Shown: piece after piece, positions 8,142-15,745 of the stretch
Numbering within the stretch: the stretch's first letter is position 1
How the letters are laid out: every line of letters begins with the position of its first letter
Assembly: GCF_900156315.1 (NCBI RefSeq)
Contig: NZ_FTNI01000042.1
Location: 1-53,735 of the forward strand
DNA length: 53,735 nt
Reading direction: 5' to 3'
Source of the DNA: Microbispora rosea
GTDB taxonomy: Bacteria; Actinomycetota; Actinomycetes; Streptosporangiales; Streptosporangiaceae
Program-made: the position numbers and the translations under genes
The notes under the pieces: model-generated
Database searches by the model: none
What the model saw: the letters and a program-made list of their open reading frames with translations, nothing else
What the model was told of the DNA's origin: nothing

Positions 8142-8165
8142 GTAACCACTATAAAGGGTTACATG
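8139..8165. promoter_or_regulatory. Palindromic bidirectional leaderless promoter
   Basis: CATGTAACC (8139-8147) and GGTTACATG (8157-8165) are perfect 9-bp inverted arms around a 9-bp AT-rich centre. The outer CAT and ATG are the start codons of the CGNR gene (minus) and the VOC gene (plus), leaving only 21 bp between them. TATAAA (8150-8155, plus) is seven bases from ATG 8163, and TATAGT (8153-8148, minus) is six bases from ATG 8141. Both mRNAs can thus only be leaderless, from overlapping -10 elements. Confidence 0.65.
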
Positions 8166-8606
8166 ACTCTCGAATGGAAGCTCGTCGTCGACTCCGCGGA
8201 CCCGCACGCGCAGGCCGCGTTCTGGGCCGAGGCCCTGGGCTACGAGGTGGAGGACAACAGCGTGCTGGTCGGCCGTCTTCTGGCCGGCGGCGTCGTGGGG
8301 GAGGACGCGGTGACCCCCGACCACACGGCCTTCCGGACGCTGCGGGCCGTACGGCACCCGGGCGACCCGGTCGATCCGGACACCGGCACCGGCCTCGGCC
8401 GCCGGATCCTCTTCCAGGCGGTCCCCGAGCCGAAGACCGGCAAGAACCGCCTGCACATCGACCTGCACGCGGGCCCCGAGCGCAGGGACGCCGAGGTGGA
8501 CCGGCTCAAGGCGCTCGGCGCCACCGTGCTGCATGTCGTCAGGGAGCCCGGGAGCCACCACGTGACCATGGCCGATCCCGAGGGCAACGAGTTCGACGTG
8601 CAGTGA
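8163..8606 (+). CDS. VOC-family glyoxalase-like protein
   Basis: A 147-residue vicinal-oxygen-chelate fold protein of the Glyoxalase_6-like group: W-K-L-V-V-D-S-ADPHAQAAFWAEALGY at the N-terminus, and HIDLHAGPERRDAEVDRLKALGATVL...HHVTMADPEGNEFDVQ at the C-terminus. Such proteins are often uncharacterised detoxification enzymes or antibiotic-binding proteins. No catalytic claim can be made. The start codon is shared with the palindromic promoter, and the divergent CGNR gene is its likely regulator. Confidence 0.85.
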   Translation: MTLEWKLVVDSADPHAQAAFWAEALGYEVEDNSVLVGRLLAGGVVGEDAVTPDHTAFRTLRAVRHPGDPVDPDTGTGLGRRILFQAVPEPKTGKNRLHIDLHAGPERRDAEVDRLKALGATVLHVVREPGSHHVTMADPEGNEFDVQ

Positions 8607-8610
8607 GCCT

Positions 8611-9216
8611 CTACAGCCAGCCGTTGTGGCGGGCCAGGCGGGCGGCCTCGATCCGGTTCCTGGTGCCGGTCTTGCCGATGGCCGACGACAGGTAGTTGCG
8701 TACGGTGCTCTCCGACAGGTGGAGACGGGCCGAGATGTCGGAGATCGTCGAGCCGTCGGCCGCCGTCGCGAGGACGTCCCGCTCCCGGTCGGTCAGCGGA
8801 CTCGGGCCGGTGCTGAGCGCGGCCGCCGCGAGTGCGGGGTCGATGACCCGCTCGCCGCGCAGCACGCGGCGGACGGCGTCGGCGAGATCCTCCACCGGGC
8901 CGTCCTTGACCAGGAACCCGCGCGCCCCGGCTTCCATGGCCCGGCGCAGGTAGCCGGGCCGCCCGAACGTCGTGAGGATGAGCACGGCGCATTCGGGCAG
9001 GCGCTCGCGCAGGTCGGCGGCGCTGTCCAGCCCGCCGCGGCCCGGCATCTCGATGTCGAGCAGAGCCACGTCGGGCCGGGTGCGCAGGGCGGTGTCCACC
9101 ACCTCGTCGCCGTGGCCGACCTGGGCGACGACCTCGATGTCGTCCTCCAGGTTGAGGAGCAGGGCCAGCGCGCCGCGCATCATGCCCTGGTCCTCGGCCA
9201 GCAGCACCTTGATCAC
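8611..9216 (-). CDS. NarL/LuxR-family response regulator (DesR-like)
   Basis: A 201-residue response regulator. The receiver domain has the acidic pocket E8-D9 and the phosphoacceptor D54 in VALLDIEMPGRGG, with the conserved K near residue 104 (GFLVKDG). The LuxR-type helix-turn-helix occupies about 138-195 (LTDRERDVLATAADGSTISDIS, then LSESTVRNYLSSAIGK). Its ATG overlaps the stop of the kinase gene (ATGA at 9213-9216), so the two are translationally coupled. It is the last gene of an ABC exporter / sensor operon and probably activates it through the palindrome upstream of the ATPase. Confidence 0.93.
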   Translation of the reverse strand: MIKVLLAEDQGMMRGALALLLNLEDDIEVVAQVGHGDEVVDTALRTRPDVALLDIEMPGRGGLDSAADLRERLPECAVLILTTFGRPGYLRRAMEAGARGFLVKDGPVEDLADAVRRVLRGERVIDPALAAAALSTGPSPLTDRERDVLATAADGSTISDISARLHLSESTVRNYLSSAIGKTGTRNRIEAARLARHNGWL

Positions 9217-10337
9217 TGACCGTCCTCCTTCGCGTACGGCACGGCCACCCGGAGCAGGAAGCCGCCGTCCGGCGGCGCCGTGGTCTCCACGGTGCCGTCG
9301 GCGGCCTTCACGCGTTCACGCAGGCCGATCAGCCCGTTGCCGTGCCCGTGGGCCTCCTGCGGCGGGCCGTCGTCGCGGATCTCCAGCACCAGGAGCCCGC
9401 CGTCGTCGCGCAGGCCGATCTCGCAGGCCGACGCGCGGCTGTGCCGTACGACGTTGGTCACGCCCTCGCGCACGGCCCAGCCGAGCAGGGCGTCGGCCTC
9501 GGGACCGGGCCGTACGGAGGAGGCGCGGACGGTGACCTCGACGCCGGCGTCGGCGAGCGCGGCGCGGGCGGAGTCGAGCTCGGCGGTCAGTCCCCTGCCC
9601 CGGTAGCCGGTGACGGCGGCCCGCACCTCGGTCAGCGCCTGCCGCCCGATCTGCTCGATGTCGGTCGCCTGATCGGCCGCCGCGTCCGCGTCCACCCGCG
9701 CCAGCCGACGTACGGCCTCGGCCTTGACGACCATGATCGAGAGGGTGTGCCCGAGCAGATCGTGCAGGTCGCGGGAGAAGCGCAGCCGTTCCTCGGTCAC
9801 CGCGGCCCGGGCCAGCTCCTCGCGGGTGGCCTTGAGCTCGTTGATGGCCTCCCACAGCCGGATGATGATGGCCGGAATGAGGCCGGCGGTGAACGTGCCC
9901 CAGATCATGGAGAGCACGCCGGTGAGGCCGGTGTCGGCGCGCACGGCCACGGCCAGGGCGGCGGCGCACTCGGCGAGCAGCACCACCGGCAGGATCTTGC
10001 CGCGCACGGTGATCCCGGTGGCGACGGCCAGCATCATGATCAGGTAGAGCCAGTTGCCCTCGAACCCGGCGGCGGACGCCAGGACCACCACCGCGAGCAG
10101 GCCCAGCGCCGGCAGGGCGCGCCGCCGGTCCGCGAAGGCGAAGTGCGTGGTGGCCACGTACAGCCCGGCGGCGGCCAGCGCGGCCGGCCATGCCAGCCAG
10201 AGGGGATGGGACCGGCCGTGTGCGATGTCCCACACGGGTGCCGCCGTCACGGCCACCCACATGTACATGCCCTTGGCGTCGGGGCCGCGCTCGCCCTCCC
10301 GCAGCGGGTCGAGCCAGGTGTCGCGTTCTGTCGTCAT
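9213..10337 (-). CDS. HisKA_3-type sensor histidine kinase (DesK-like)
   Basis: A 374-residue membrane kinase. About five hydrophobic segments occupy residues 25-165, with almost no extracytoplasmic loop, the 'intramembrane-sensing' layout. The phosphoacceptor is H192 in SRDLHDLLGHTLS, and the ATPase N-box is E291...N294 (REGVTNVVRHS), with a G-box GNGLIGLRERV. It lies 20 bases after the permease gene and overlaps the response regulator by 4 bases. With the adjacent exporter it probably senses membrane or cell-wall perturbation. No good ribosome site; ATG 10337 was chosen by homology. Confidence 0.9.
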   Translation of the reverse strand: MTTERDTWLDPLREGERGPDAKGMYMWVAVTAAPVWDIAHGRSHPLWLAWPAALAAAGLYVATTHFAFADRRRALPALGLLAVVVLASAAGFEGNWLYLIMMLAVATGITVRGKILPVVLLAECAAALAVAVRADTGLTGVLSMIWGTFTAGLIPAIIIRLWEAINELKATREELARAAVTEERLRFSRDLHDLLGHTLSIMVVKAEAVRRLARVDADAAADQATDIEQIGRQALTEVRAAVTGYRGRGLTAELDSARAALADAGVEVTVRASSVRPGPEADALLGWAVREGVTNVVRHSRASACEIGLRDDGGLLVLEIRDDGPPQEAHGHGNGLIGLRERVKAADGTVETTAPPDGGFLLRVAVPYAKEDGQ

Positions 10338-10357
10338 CGGCAACGTCACATTAGCGG

Positions 10358-11083
10358 TCAGGCCCGGCGACCGGCGCGGCGGTAGCCGTACACCGCGTAG
10401 ACGCCGAACACGAGCAGCCAGGCCGACAGGAGGACGACCTGACGGAGGGTGGGGACGTCGCCGAACGCGATCCGCCAGGACAGGCCCGCGTAGCTGTTCG
10501 ACGGGGTCCACTCGGCGATCGCCCCCAGCCAGGACGGGAACTTCTCGACCGGCACCCACAGGCCGCCGAGGATCGACAGCGTCAGCATGGTCGCGATGTT
10601 GGCCATCGCCGCGGACTGGCCCGACAGGCGGTAGCCGTTGCCGAGACCGAGCAGGGAGAAGGGCACGGTGCCCGCCCACAGGAGCGCGACGATCGCCAGC
10701 CACCGCTGCGGAGGGAGCGTGACGTGGTTGACCAGCACGCCGGCCATCAGTACGGCCGCGATGCTGGGCACGACGGCGACCGCTCCGGTGACGACCTTCC
10801 CCGCCACGACCTCGGCCGGGGTCAGCGGGGTGAGCCGCAACTGGCGCAGCCATCCCGCCGCGCGGTCCTCGGCGATGCCGCTGCCGTTGTTGAACGCGCC
10901 GCCGAGCGCGCCGTACGCCGCCATGCTGACCATCGTGTAGATCGCGGCGTCGTGCCGGTCGCCGGGGGCCAGGCCGAGGTTGGTGAAGATGAGGTACATG
11001 ACGACCGGCATCACGATCCCGAAGATCACATAGCCGCCGTCGCGCAGGGTCCTGGTCAGTTCGAGCCGTACGTATCCCCACAT
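10358..11083 (-). CDS. ABC-2 type transporter permease
   Basis: A 241-residue permease with six predicted helices and the ABC-2 fold (MWGYVRLELTRTLRDGGYVIFGIVMPVVMYLIF start; inner segment LRQLRLTPLTPAEVVAGK, the coupling region; WTPSNSYAGLSW near the last helices). It pairs with the ATPase upstream, whose stop overlaps this ATG by one base (TGATG at 11081-11085). Together they form an exporter of unknown substrate, controlled by the two-component system encoded just downstream. Confidence 0.9.
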   Translation of the reverse strand: MWGYVRLELTRTLRDGGYVIFGIVMPVVMYLIFTNLGLAPGDRHDAAIYTMVSMAAYGALGGAFNNGSGIAEDRAAGWLRQLRLTPLTPAEVVAGKVVTGAVAVVPSIAAVLMAGVLVNHVTLPPQRWLAIVALLWAGTVPFSLLGLGNGYRLSGQSAAMANIATMLTLSILGGLWVPVEKFPSWLGAIAEWTPSNSYAGLSWRIAFGDVPTLRQVVLLSAWLLVFGVYAVYGYRRAGRRA

Positions 11084-11979
11084 CACGCGTTCTCCTTCGT
11101 TGTGAGGGCGACGAAGGCGTCCTCCAGATCGGCCGGGGCGACCTCCAGCTCGCGGACGGCGCCCGCTCGGGCGAGGGCCATGACGGTGGCGTCGGAGTCG
11201 CCGCTGCGCAGGTGGACCCGGCCGCCCCTGATCTCCATGTGGCGCACTCCCGGCAGGGTCGCGAGCCAGGCGGACTCTCCGTCGGCGGCCACGCTCACCG
11301 TGGTCAGCGCCGCCGCCCGCTTGATCTCCGCGCTGGTGCCGTCGGCGATCACCCGGCCGTGGCCGAGCACGACGACGCGGTCGGCGTGCTCGTCGGCCTC
11401 GTCCAGGTAGTGGGTGCTGAACAGGATGGTCTTGCCACGGCTGGCCAGCCCGCGCATGCCGTCCCAGAACTCGCGCCGGGCCTCCACGTCGAGCGCGGCG
11501 GTGGGCTCGTCGAGGACGATCAGGTCGGGGTCGCCGCACACCGCCATCGCGAACCGCACACGCTGCGCCTGCCCGCCGGACAACCGGTCCACCCGGCGGT
11601 CGCGCAGGTCTTCGATCCGGGCGAGCGCGAGCACCCGGTCGAGGGGGAGGGGAGCGGCATAGGTCCCGGACACGAAGGTCAGCAACTCGCGGACCGTGAC
11701 CCGGGGGATCAGGCCGCCCTCCTGGGGCATCGCGCCGGCTAGGCCCTGCCGTACGGCCTGCTCGGGGTCGAGCCCGAACAGCGCGGCCCGCCCGGAGTCG
11801 GGCGGCAGCAGTCCGAGCAGCAGCGCGATGGTGGTCGACTTGCCCGCGCCGTTGGGGCCGAGGAGGGCCACCGTCTGACCGCGGGGGATGGCGAGGGTGA
11901 GCCCGTCCACGGCCCGTACGGGGCCGAAGCGCTTGGTCGCCGAGGTCAGGGACACGGCGTCGGCGGTTTTCGTGGTCAT
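11083..11979 (-). CDS. ABC transporter ATP-binding protein
   Basis: A 298-residue ATPase with Walker A GPNGAGKS (41-48), signature LSGGQAQRVRFAMA, and Walker B LIVLDEPTAALD with the H-loop STHYLDEAD. The C-terminal 80 residues are the regulatory tail seen in CcmA/DrrA-type exporters. It is the first gene of the four-gene operon. TACCGT (11987-11992, complement) lies seven bases before the ATG without a ribosome site, so the operon mRNA is probably leaderless. A 24-bp interrupted palindrome lies 55-78 bases upstream. Confidence 0.93.
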   Translation of the reverse strand: MTTKTADAVSLTSATKRFGPVRAVDGLTLAIPRGQTVALLGPNGAGKSTTIALLLGLLPPDSGRAALFGLDPEQAVRQGLAGAMPQEGGLIPRVTVRELLTFVSGTYAAPLPLDRVLALARIEDLRDRRVDRLSGGQAQRVRFAMAVCGDPDLIVLDEPTAALDVEARREFWDGMRGLASRGKTILFSTHYLDEADEHADRVVVLGHGRVIADGTSAEIKRAAALTTVSVAADGESAWLATLPGVRHMEIRGGRVHLRSGDSDATVMALARAGAVRELEVAPADLEDAFVALTTKENA

Positions 11980-12033
11980 GGGGACGACGGTAGGCGGGCG
12001 CCGTCACCCCAGGTAGAGAGATCGATACGGCCC

Positions 12034-12057
12034 CGGGCGGGACAAATGTCCCACCCG
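12034..12057. promoter_or_regulatory. 24-bp palindrome upstream of the ABC/two-component operon
   Basis: GGGACA-AA-TGTCCC (12039-12052) is a perfect palindrome, extended by CGGG (12034-12037) and CCCG (12054-12057) with one C/A mismatch pair between. It sits 55-78 bases upstream of the ATPase ATG, just beyond the expected -35, the usual place for a NarL-type activator. Probable site of the operon's own response regulator (inference). Confidence 0.5.
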
Positions 12058-12088
12058 GTGAATCTACAATGTAAAGGCGTCGGGTCGA

Positions 12089-12823
12089 TTAAAGCAGCAC
12101 GGCAAGAAGCGCGGCGAAATCACCAGGACGCGAGAGCATCGGCCAGTGACCGGTCGGCAGCTCACGCAGCTCCCACTCCGGCCCGCCCAGCGGTGCGAAC
12201 GCCGGGTGTCCGGCCGCGATCAGCCCCTTGACCTGGGCGAGCGGGAACGAGCAGCTCACCAGCGTCTTCGGCAGCGCGGCGAAGGCGGCGGCGTCGTCAC
12301 CCAGCGTGAGGGGCTGTGTGATCGTGCCGAGCGGCTGGCCGGTGGCCCGGGCGGCCATCAGCGCTCGCTCGCGCTCGCCCAGCCCCTCCAGGCTCGCGCC
12401 CGACTCCTGCAGCTCGTCCCAGGAGGGCATGGGGTAGCGCCAGCCGTCCTCGACGCGCTTCTCGACGAACTCCCGCCCGGTCAGGTCGATCTGGGCCATG
12501 CCGTCCGGCACCGGGCCGCTCTCGACGTACACGACCCGGCTCACGCGGCCGGCCGCGCGGGCGGCGGCCCCGGTGACCGCGGCGGCGCTCCCGCTGTGGC
12601 CGACGAGGACCACGTCGTTCAGGTCCTCGGCCTCGACGAGGCCGGTGATGTCGCGGATGTGGGTGTCCAGATCCAGGGTGGGGGAGGCGAGGTGGGCACG
12701 GTCGGCGAGGCCGGTGAGGGTCAGCGGGTGGACCTCGTGCCCCATGCCGCGAAGGGCGGCGGTCACGTCCCGCCACGCCCACGCGCCGAGCCAGAAACCA
12801 GGAACGAGTACGTATGTCGTCAT
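12089..12823 (-). CDS. Alpha/beta hydrolase (salicylate-esterase-like)
   Basis: A 244-residue hydrolase of the EstC/methylesterase group: TTYVLVPGFWLGAWAWRDV (oxyanion-hole region), nucleophile elbow VLVGHSGSAA, and the final catalytic histidine in LPTGHWPMLSRP. Natural substrate unknown. TAGCGT (12830-12835, complement) is six bases from the ATG, suggesting a leaderless message. It is divergent from the WYL regulator (42-bp gap), its likely controller. Confidence 0.88.
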   Translation of the reverse strand: MTTYVLVPGFWLGAWAWRDVTAALRGMGHEVHPLTLTGLADRAHLASPTLDLDTHIRDITGLVEAEDLNDVVLVGHSGSAAAVTGAAARAAGRVSRVVYVESGPVPDGMAQIDLTGREFVEKRVEDGWRYPMPSWDELQESGASLEGLGERERALMAARATGQPLGTITQPLTLGDDAAAFAALPKTLVSCSFPLAQVKGLIAAGHPAFAPLGGPEWELRELPTGHWPMLSRPGDFAALLAVLL

Positions 12824-12842
12824 GCGTCGACGCTAGAGCCGA

Positions 12843-12865
12843 ATCAGGGCAGAATCGGTCCTGAT
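12843..12865. promoter_or_regulatory. Inverted repeat ATCAGG-N11-CCTGAT before WYL regulator
   Basis: Perfect 6-bp arms at 12843-12848 and 12860-12865, ending exactly at the regulator's ATG (12866), within the 42-bp gap to the divergent hydrolase. Likely operator for the WYL protein acting on both genes (inference). Confidence 0.45.
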
Positions 12866-13885
12866 ATGTCCACAAATCGCGTTCTCGCCTTTCTGGAGCT
12901 GCTGCAGGCCAGGCCCGGGCTCACCGGTCCCGAGCTGGCCGAGCGCCTGGAGGTGGACGTCCGGACGGTGCGCCGCTACGTGCGCAGGCTTGAGGACCTC
13001 GGCATTCCGCTGGAGGCCGAGCGGGGACGCTACGGCGGCTACCGGCTCATGCCGGGATACCGGCTGCCGCCGCTCATGCTGACCGGCGACGAGGCCGCCG
13101 CCGTGGTGCTCGGGCTGCTCGCGGGCCGCCGCGCGGGCCTCACGGTGGGCGAGGGGGCGGCGGAGAGCGCGCTCGCGAAGATCCAGCGGGTGCTGCCCGA
13201 CGCCCTGCGTGACCGGGTCGCCGCCGTGGAGGCCATGGTCGGCCTGACCACCCGCTCCGCCGCGACCTCCCGGCCGAGCGGCGCCACTCTGCTGACGCTG
13301 GCCGACGCGGCCCGCCGTCGTCTCCGCGTACGGCTGGCCTACCGGTCCTTCCGGGGACAGGACAGTGAGCGGACGGTCGATCCCTACGGGCTGGTGTTCC
13401 ACTCGGGCCGCTGGTACCTGACCGGCCACGACCACCGCAGGGGCGAGGTGCGGACGTTCCGGCTCGACCGGATCGGCCGGGCGGAGACGACGGAGGAGGA
13501 GTTTGCCGCCCCGGGGGAGTTCGACGCGGTCGCCCACGTGATGGAGTCGCTGGCCTCGGTGCCGTACCGGTACGAGGTCGAGGTGGTGCTGGCCATGACG
13601 ATGGAGGAGGCCCGGCGGCGGATCCCGCCCACGGTGGCCGCGCTCGCCCCGGTGGACGTGCGCGCGATGGACGGGAGCGCGGTGGACGGGAGCGCGGTGG
13701 ACGGGAGCGCGATGGGCGGCGGCGTCCGGATGACCGGCCGCGCGGAGCGGCTGGACGGCATGGCACAGGTGCTGGCCGGTCTCGGCGTGCCGTTCACCGT
13801 GGTCGGCCCGCCCGAACTGCGCGAGGAGGTACGGGCCCTCGCCCGCCGTCTGGAGGGGTGGGCCGGTCAGGCCTCGAGGCGCTGA
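12866..13885 (+). CDS. YafY-type HTH/WYL-domain transcriptional regulator
   Basis: A 339-residue regulator: HTH_11 at about 3-58 (RPGLTGPELAERLEVDVRTVRRYVRRLEDLGIPLEAERGRYGGYRL, read discontinuously), WYL domain at about 150-220 (DPYGLVFHSGRWYLTGHDH, where W-Y-L is visible), and a WCX C-terminal domain. WYL proteins bind small ligands or nucleic acids and control adjacent genes. Residues about 268-281 are a recent insertion: three copies of a DGSAV/M repeat encoded by 15-bp tandem DNA repeats at 13666-13710. The 3' end overlaps the convergent XRE gene by 19 bases. Confidence 0.9.
   Translation: MSTNRVLAFLELLQARPGLTGPELAERLEVDVRTVRRYVRRLEDLGIPLEAERGRYGGYRLMPGYRLPPLMLTGDEAAAVVLGLLAGRRAGLTVGEGAAESALAKIQRVLPDALRDRVAAVEAMVGLTTRSAATSRPSGATLLTLADAARRRLRVRLAYRSFRGQDSERTVDPYGLVFHSGRWYLTGHDHRRGEVRTFRLDRIGRAETTEEEFAAPGEFDAVAHVMESLASVPYRYEVEVVLAMTMEEARRRIPPTVAALAPVDVRAMDGSAVDGSAVDGSAMGGGVRMTGRAERLDGMAQVLAGLGVPFTVVGPPELREEVRALARRLEGWAGQASRR
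13666..13710 (+). repeat. Three 15-bp tandem repeats inside the WYL gene
   Basis: Unit GGTGGACGGGAGCGC at 13681-13695 and 13696-13710, preceded by a one-mismatch copy at 13666-13680. Because the unit is 15 bp it adds five residues per copy without breaking the frame, between two strands of the WCX domain. Confidence 0.85.
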
Positions 13886-14706
13886 CTGCCGATGACGGCG
13901 AGCAGGCGCAGCTTGTCATGGCTCTCGGTGCCCGGCGTGGCCGTGTAGACGAGCAGCGCCTGCGACTGGTCCGGGTCGAGCAGCGTCTGGCACTGCAGTT
14001 CCAGCACGCCGAGCTGGGAGTGCACGAGGCGCTTGGTGTCCGGGTGTCCCAGGCCGACCTCGTGCCTGTCCCAGAGCGCGGCGAACTCGGGGCTGCGGGC
14101 GAGGAGGTCGCGGGTGAGGGCGGCGGCGCGCGACCGGGGTCCCTCCCGCGTGGCGGCCTCGCGCAGCAGGGAGGTGAACACCCGTCCGTACAGCGGATGG
14201 TCGTCCTCCAGGTAGAGGCGTCGTTCGGCCGGGTCGGTGAACCACCGGTAGAAGAGGCTGCGCGCCATCCCGCTGAAGCCGGTCTGGTCGCCGAACAGGG
14301 CGAGAGCGGCCGGGGTCTGCCGGAGCGTCTCGCCGAGCGCCGTGGTGACCAGGGCGGGGGTGTCGCAGAGCCGGTCGAGCACGCGCATGATCCCCGGGTT
14401 CACGTGGTCACCCCGAACCGCCCGTTGCGGTGCGCTGTGGCCGGCGAGAAGGAAGAGGTGGTCACGCTCGGCGAGGGTCAGGCGCAGGCCACGGGCGATC
14501 GCGGCCAGCATCTGCTCCGACGGCTGAGGTCCTCTCTGGCGTTCCAACCGGCTGTAGTAGTCGCTGGACATGCCGCAGAGGGCGGCCACCTCCTCGCGGC
14601 GGAGCCCGCTGGTGCGCCGGCGCGGCCCGCGGACCATCCCGACGTCCTCGGGCTGCAGCGCCTCCCTGCGCCTGCGCAGGAAGTCCGCCAGTCCCTCGCG
14701 GTCCAC
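13867..14706 (-). CDS. XRE-family regulator with MmyB-like C-terminal domain
   Basis: A 279-residue regulator. The HTH_31 helix-turn-helix lies at about 5-80 (GLADFLRRRREALQPEDVG, TSGLRREEVAALCGMSSDYYSRLERQRG). The rest is the MmyB-like ligand-binding domain (NPGIMRVLDRLCDTPALVTT, YRWFTDPAERRLY, HPDTKRLVHSQLGVLEL). Such proteins usually control a neighbouring dehydrogenase or reductase, and the SDR at 14927 is the evident candidate. GTG 14706 was chosen because AGGAGG lies six bases upstream; the open frame continues to 14928 but with low-complexity, Ala/Thr/His-rich sequence. Confidence 0.9.
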   Translation of the reverse strand: MDREGLADFLRRRREALQPEDVGMVRGPRRRTSGLRREEVAALCGMSSDYYSRLERQRGPQPSEQMLAAIARGLRLTLAERDHLFLLAGHSAPQRAVRGDHVNPGIMRVLDRLCDTPALVTTALGETLRQTPAALALFGDQTGFSGMARSLFYRWFTDPAERRLYLEDDHPLYGRVFTSLLREAATREGPRSRAAALTRDLLARSPEFAALWDRHEVGLGHPDTKRLVHSQLGVLELQCQTLLDPDQSQALLVYTATPGTESHDKLRLLAVIGSQRLEA

Positions 14707-14926
14707 CCTCGGCCTCCTCGTCTTCTCCCGTTCCCGCTCATCCTGTCGCGCCGGCCACCGCGTATCCACGGCCTGCCGATCCCCGGATAAACGCGCCCCG
14801 GCTGCGTGAGTCGTGGCCGCATGAGCCGTGGACATGTGGGCCGTGGCAGCCCGGCACGCGACCCGGTGAACTGGGCGTGGCGGCCCCGCCAGGGGGCCGT
14901 GTCCCCGATGACCAGGAGCTTCCATC

Positions 14927-15688
14927 ATGACCTCTCAGCGAATCGCCCTCATCACCGGCGGCAACCGGGGCCTCGGGCGTGCCACGGCACTTGCCCTCGC
15001 CGAGCGCGGCGTCGACGTCGTCGTCACCTATCGGGCCGGCAAGGACCAGGCCGAGGAGGTCGTCGAGTCCGTGACCGGGCTCGGCCGCACCGCGGTGGCG
15101 CTGTCACTGGACACCGCGGTGGTGGCGGGGTTCGACGACTTCACCGACGAGTTGCGCCGCACCCTGCGCGAGCGGTGGCACCGGGACGACTTCGACTACC
15201 TCGTCAACAACGCCGGCATCGCGGTCACCGCGGCGTTCGCCGACACGACCGAGAGCGAGTTCGACGCCCTGATCGACGTGCACCTCAAGGGCGTGTTCTT
15301 CCTCACGCAGAAGCTGCTGCCCCTCATCGCGGACGGCGGCCGGATCGTCAACCTCTCGACCGGGCTGACCAGGTTCACGAGCGTGGGGCAGGCGGCGTAC
15401 GCGTCGGTGAAGGGCGCGGTGGAGGTGCTGACGCGATACCTCGCCAAGGAGCTCGGGCCGCGTGGCATCACGGTCAACACCGTCGCCCCCGGCCCGGTGG
15501 CCACCGACTTCGCGGGCGGCATCATGCGGGACGACGAGGGGTTCCGCGCCATGCTCGCGTCGCAGACCGCGCTGGGACGGGTGGGGGAGCCCACCGACGT
15601 CGGGGGCGCGATCGGCGCCCTGCTCGCCGACGGGAGCGGCTGGATCACCGGTCAGCGCGTCGAGGTCTCCGGCGGCATCCTCCTGTGA
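14927..15688 (+). CDS. SDR-family NAD(P)-dependent oxidoreductase
   Basis: A 253-residue classical short-chain dehydrogenase: cofactor motif GGNRGLG (11-17), NNAG (94-97), and catalytic S144, Y158, K162 (YASVK). The R/T-Y-R-A pattern after strand 2 favours NADPH. The C-terminus SGWITGQRVEVSGGILL is typical of FabG-like oxidoreductases. AGGAG lies at good distance from ATG 14927. It is divergent from the MmyB-type regulator, a pairing common in actinomycetes. Substrate unknown. Confidence 0.92.
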   Translation: MTSQRIALITGGNRGLGRATALALAERGVDVVVTYRAGKDQAEEVVESVTGLGRTAVALSLDTAVVAGFDDFTDELRRTLRERWHRDDFDYLVNNAGIAVTAAFADTTESEFDALIDVHLKGVFFLTQKLLPLIADGGRIVNLSTGLTRFTSVGQAAYASVKGAVEVLTRYLAKELGPRGITVNTVAPGPVATDFAGGIMRDDEGFRAMLASQTALGRVGEPTDVGGAIGALLADGSGWITGQRVEVSGGILL

Positions 15689-15745
15689 CCGTGGCGCCCC
15701 CGGCGGTCCTCCCGCGATCCCCGGACGCGGCCGCGCGCGCGTGGC

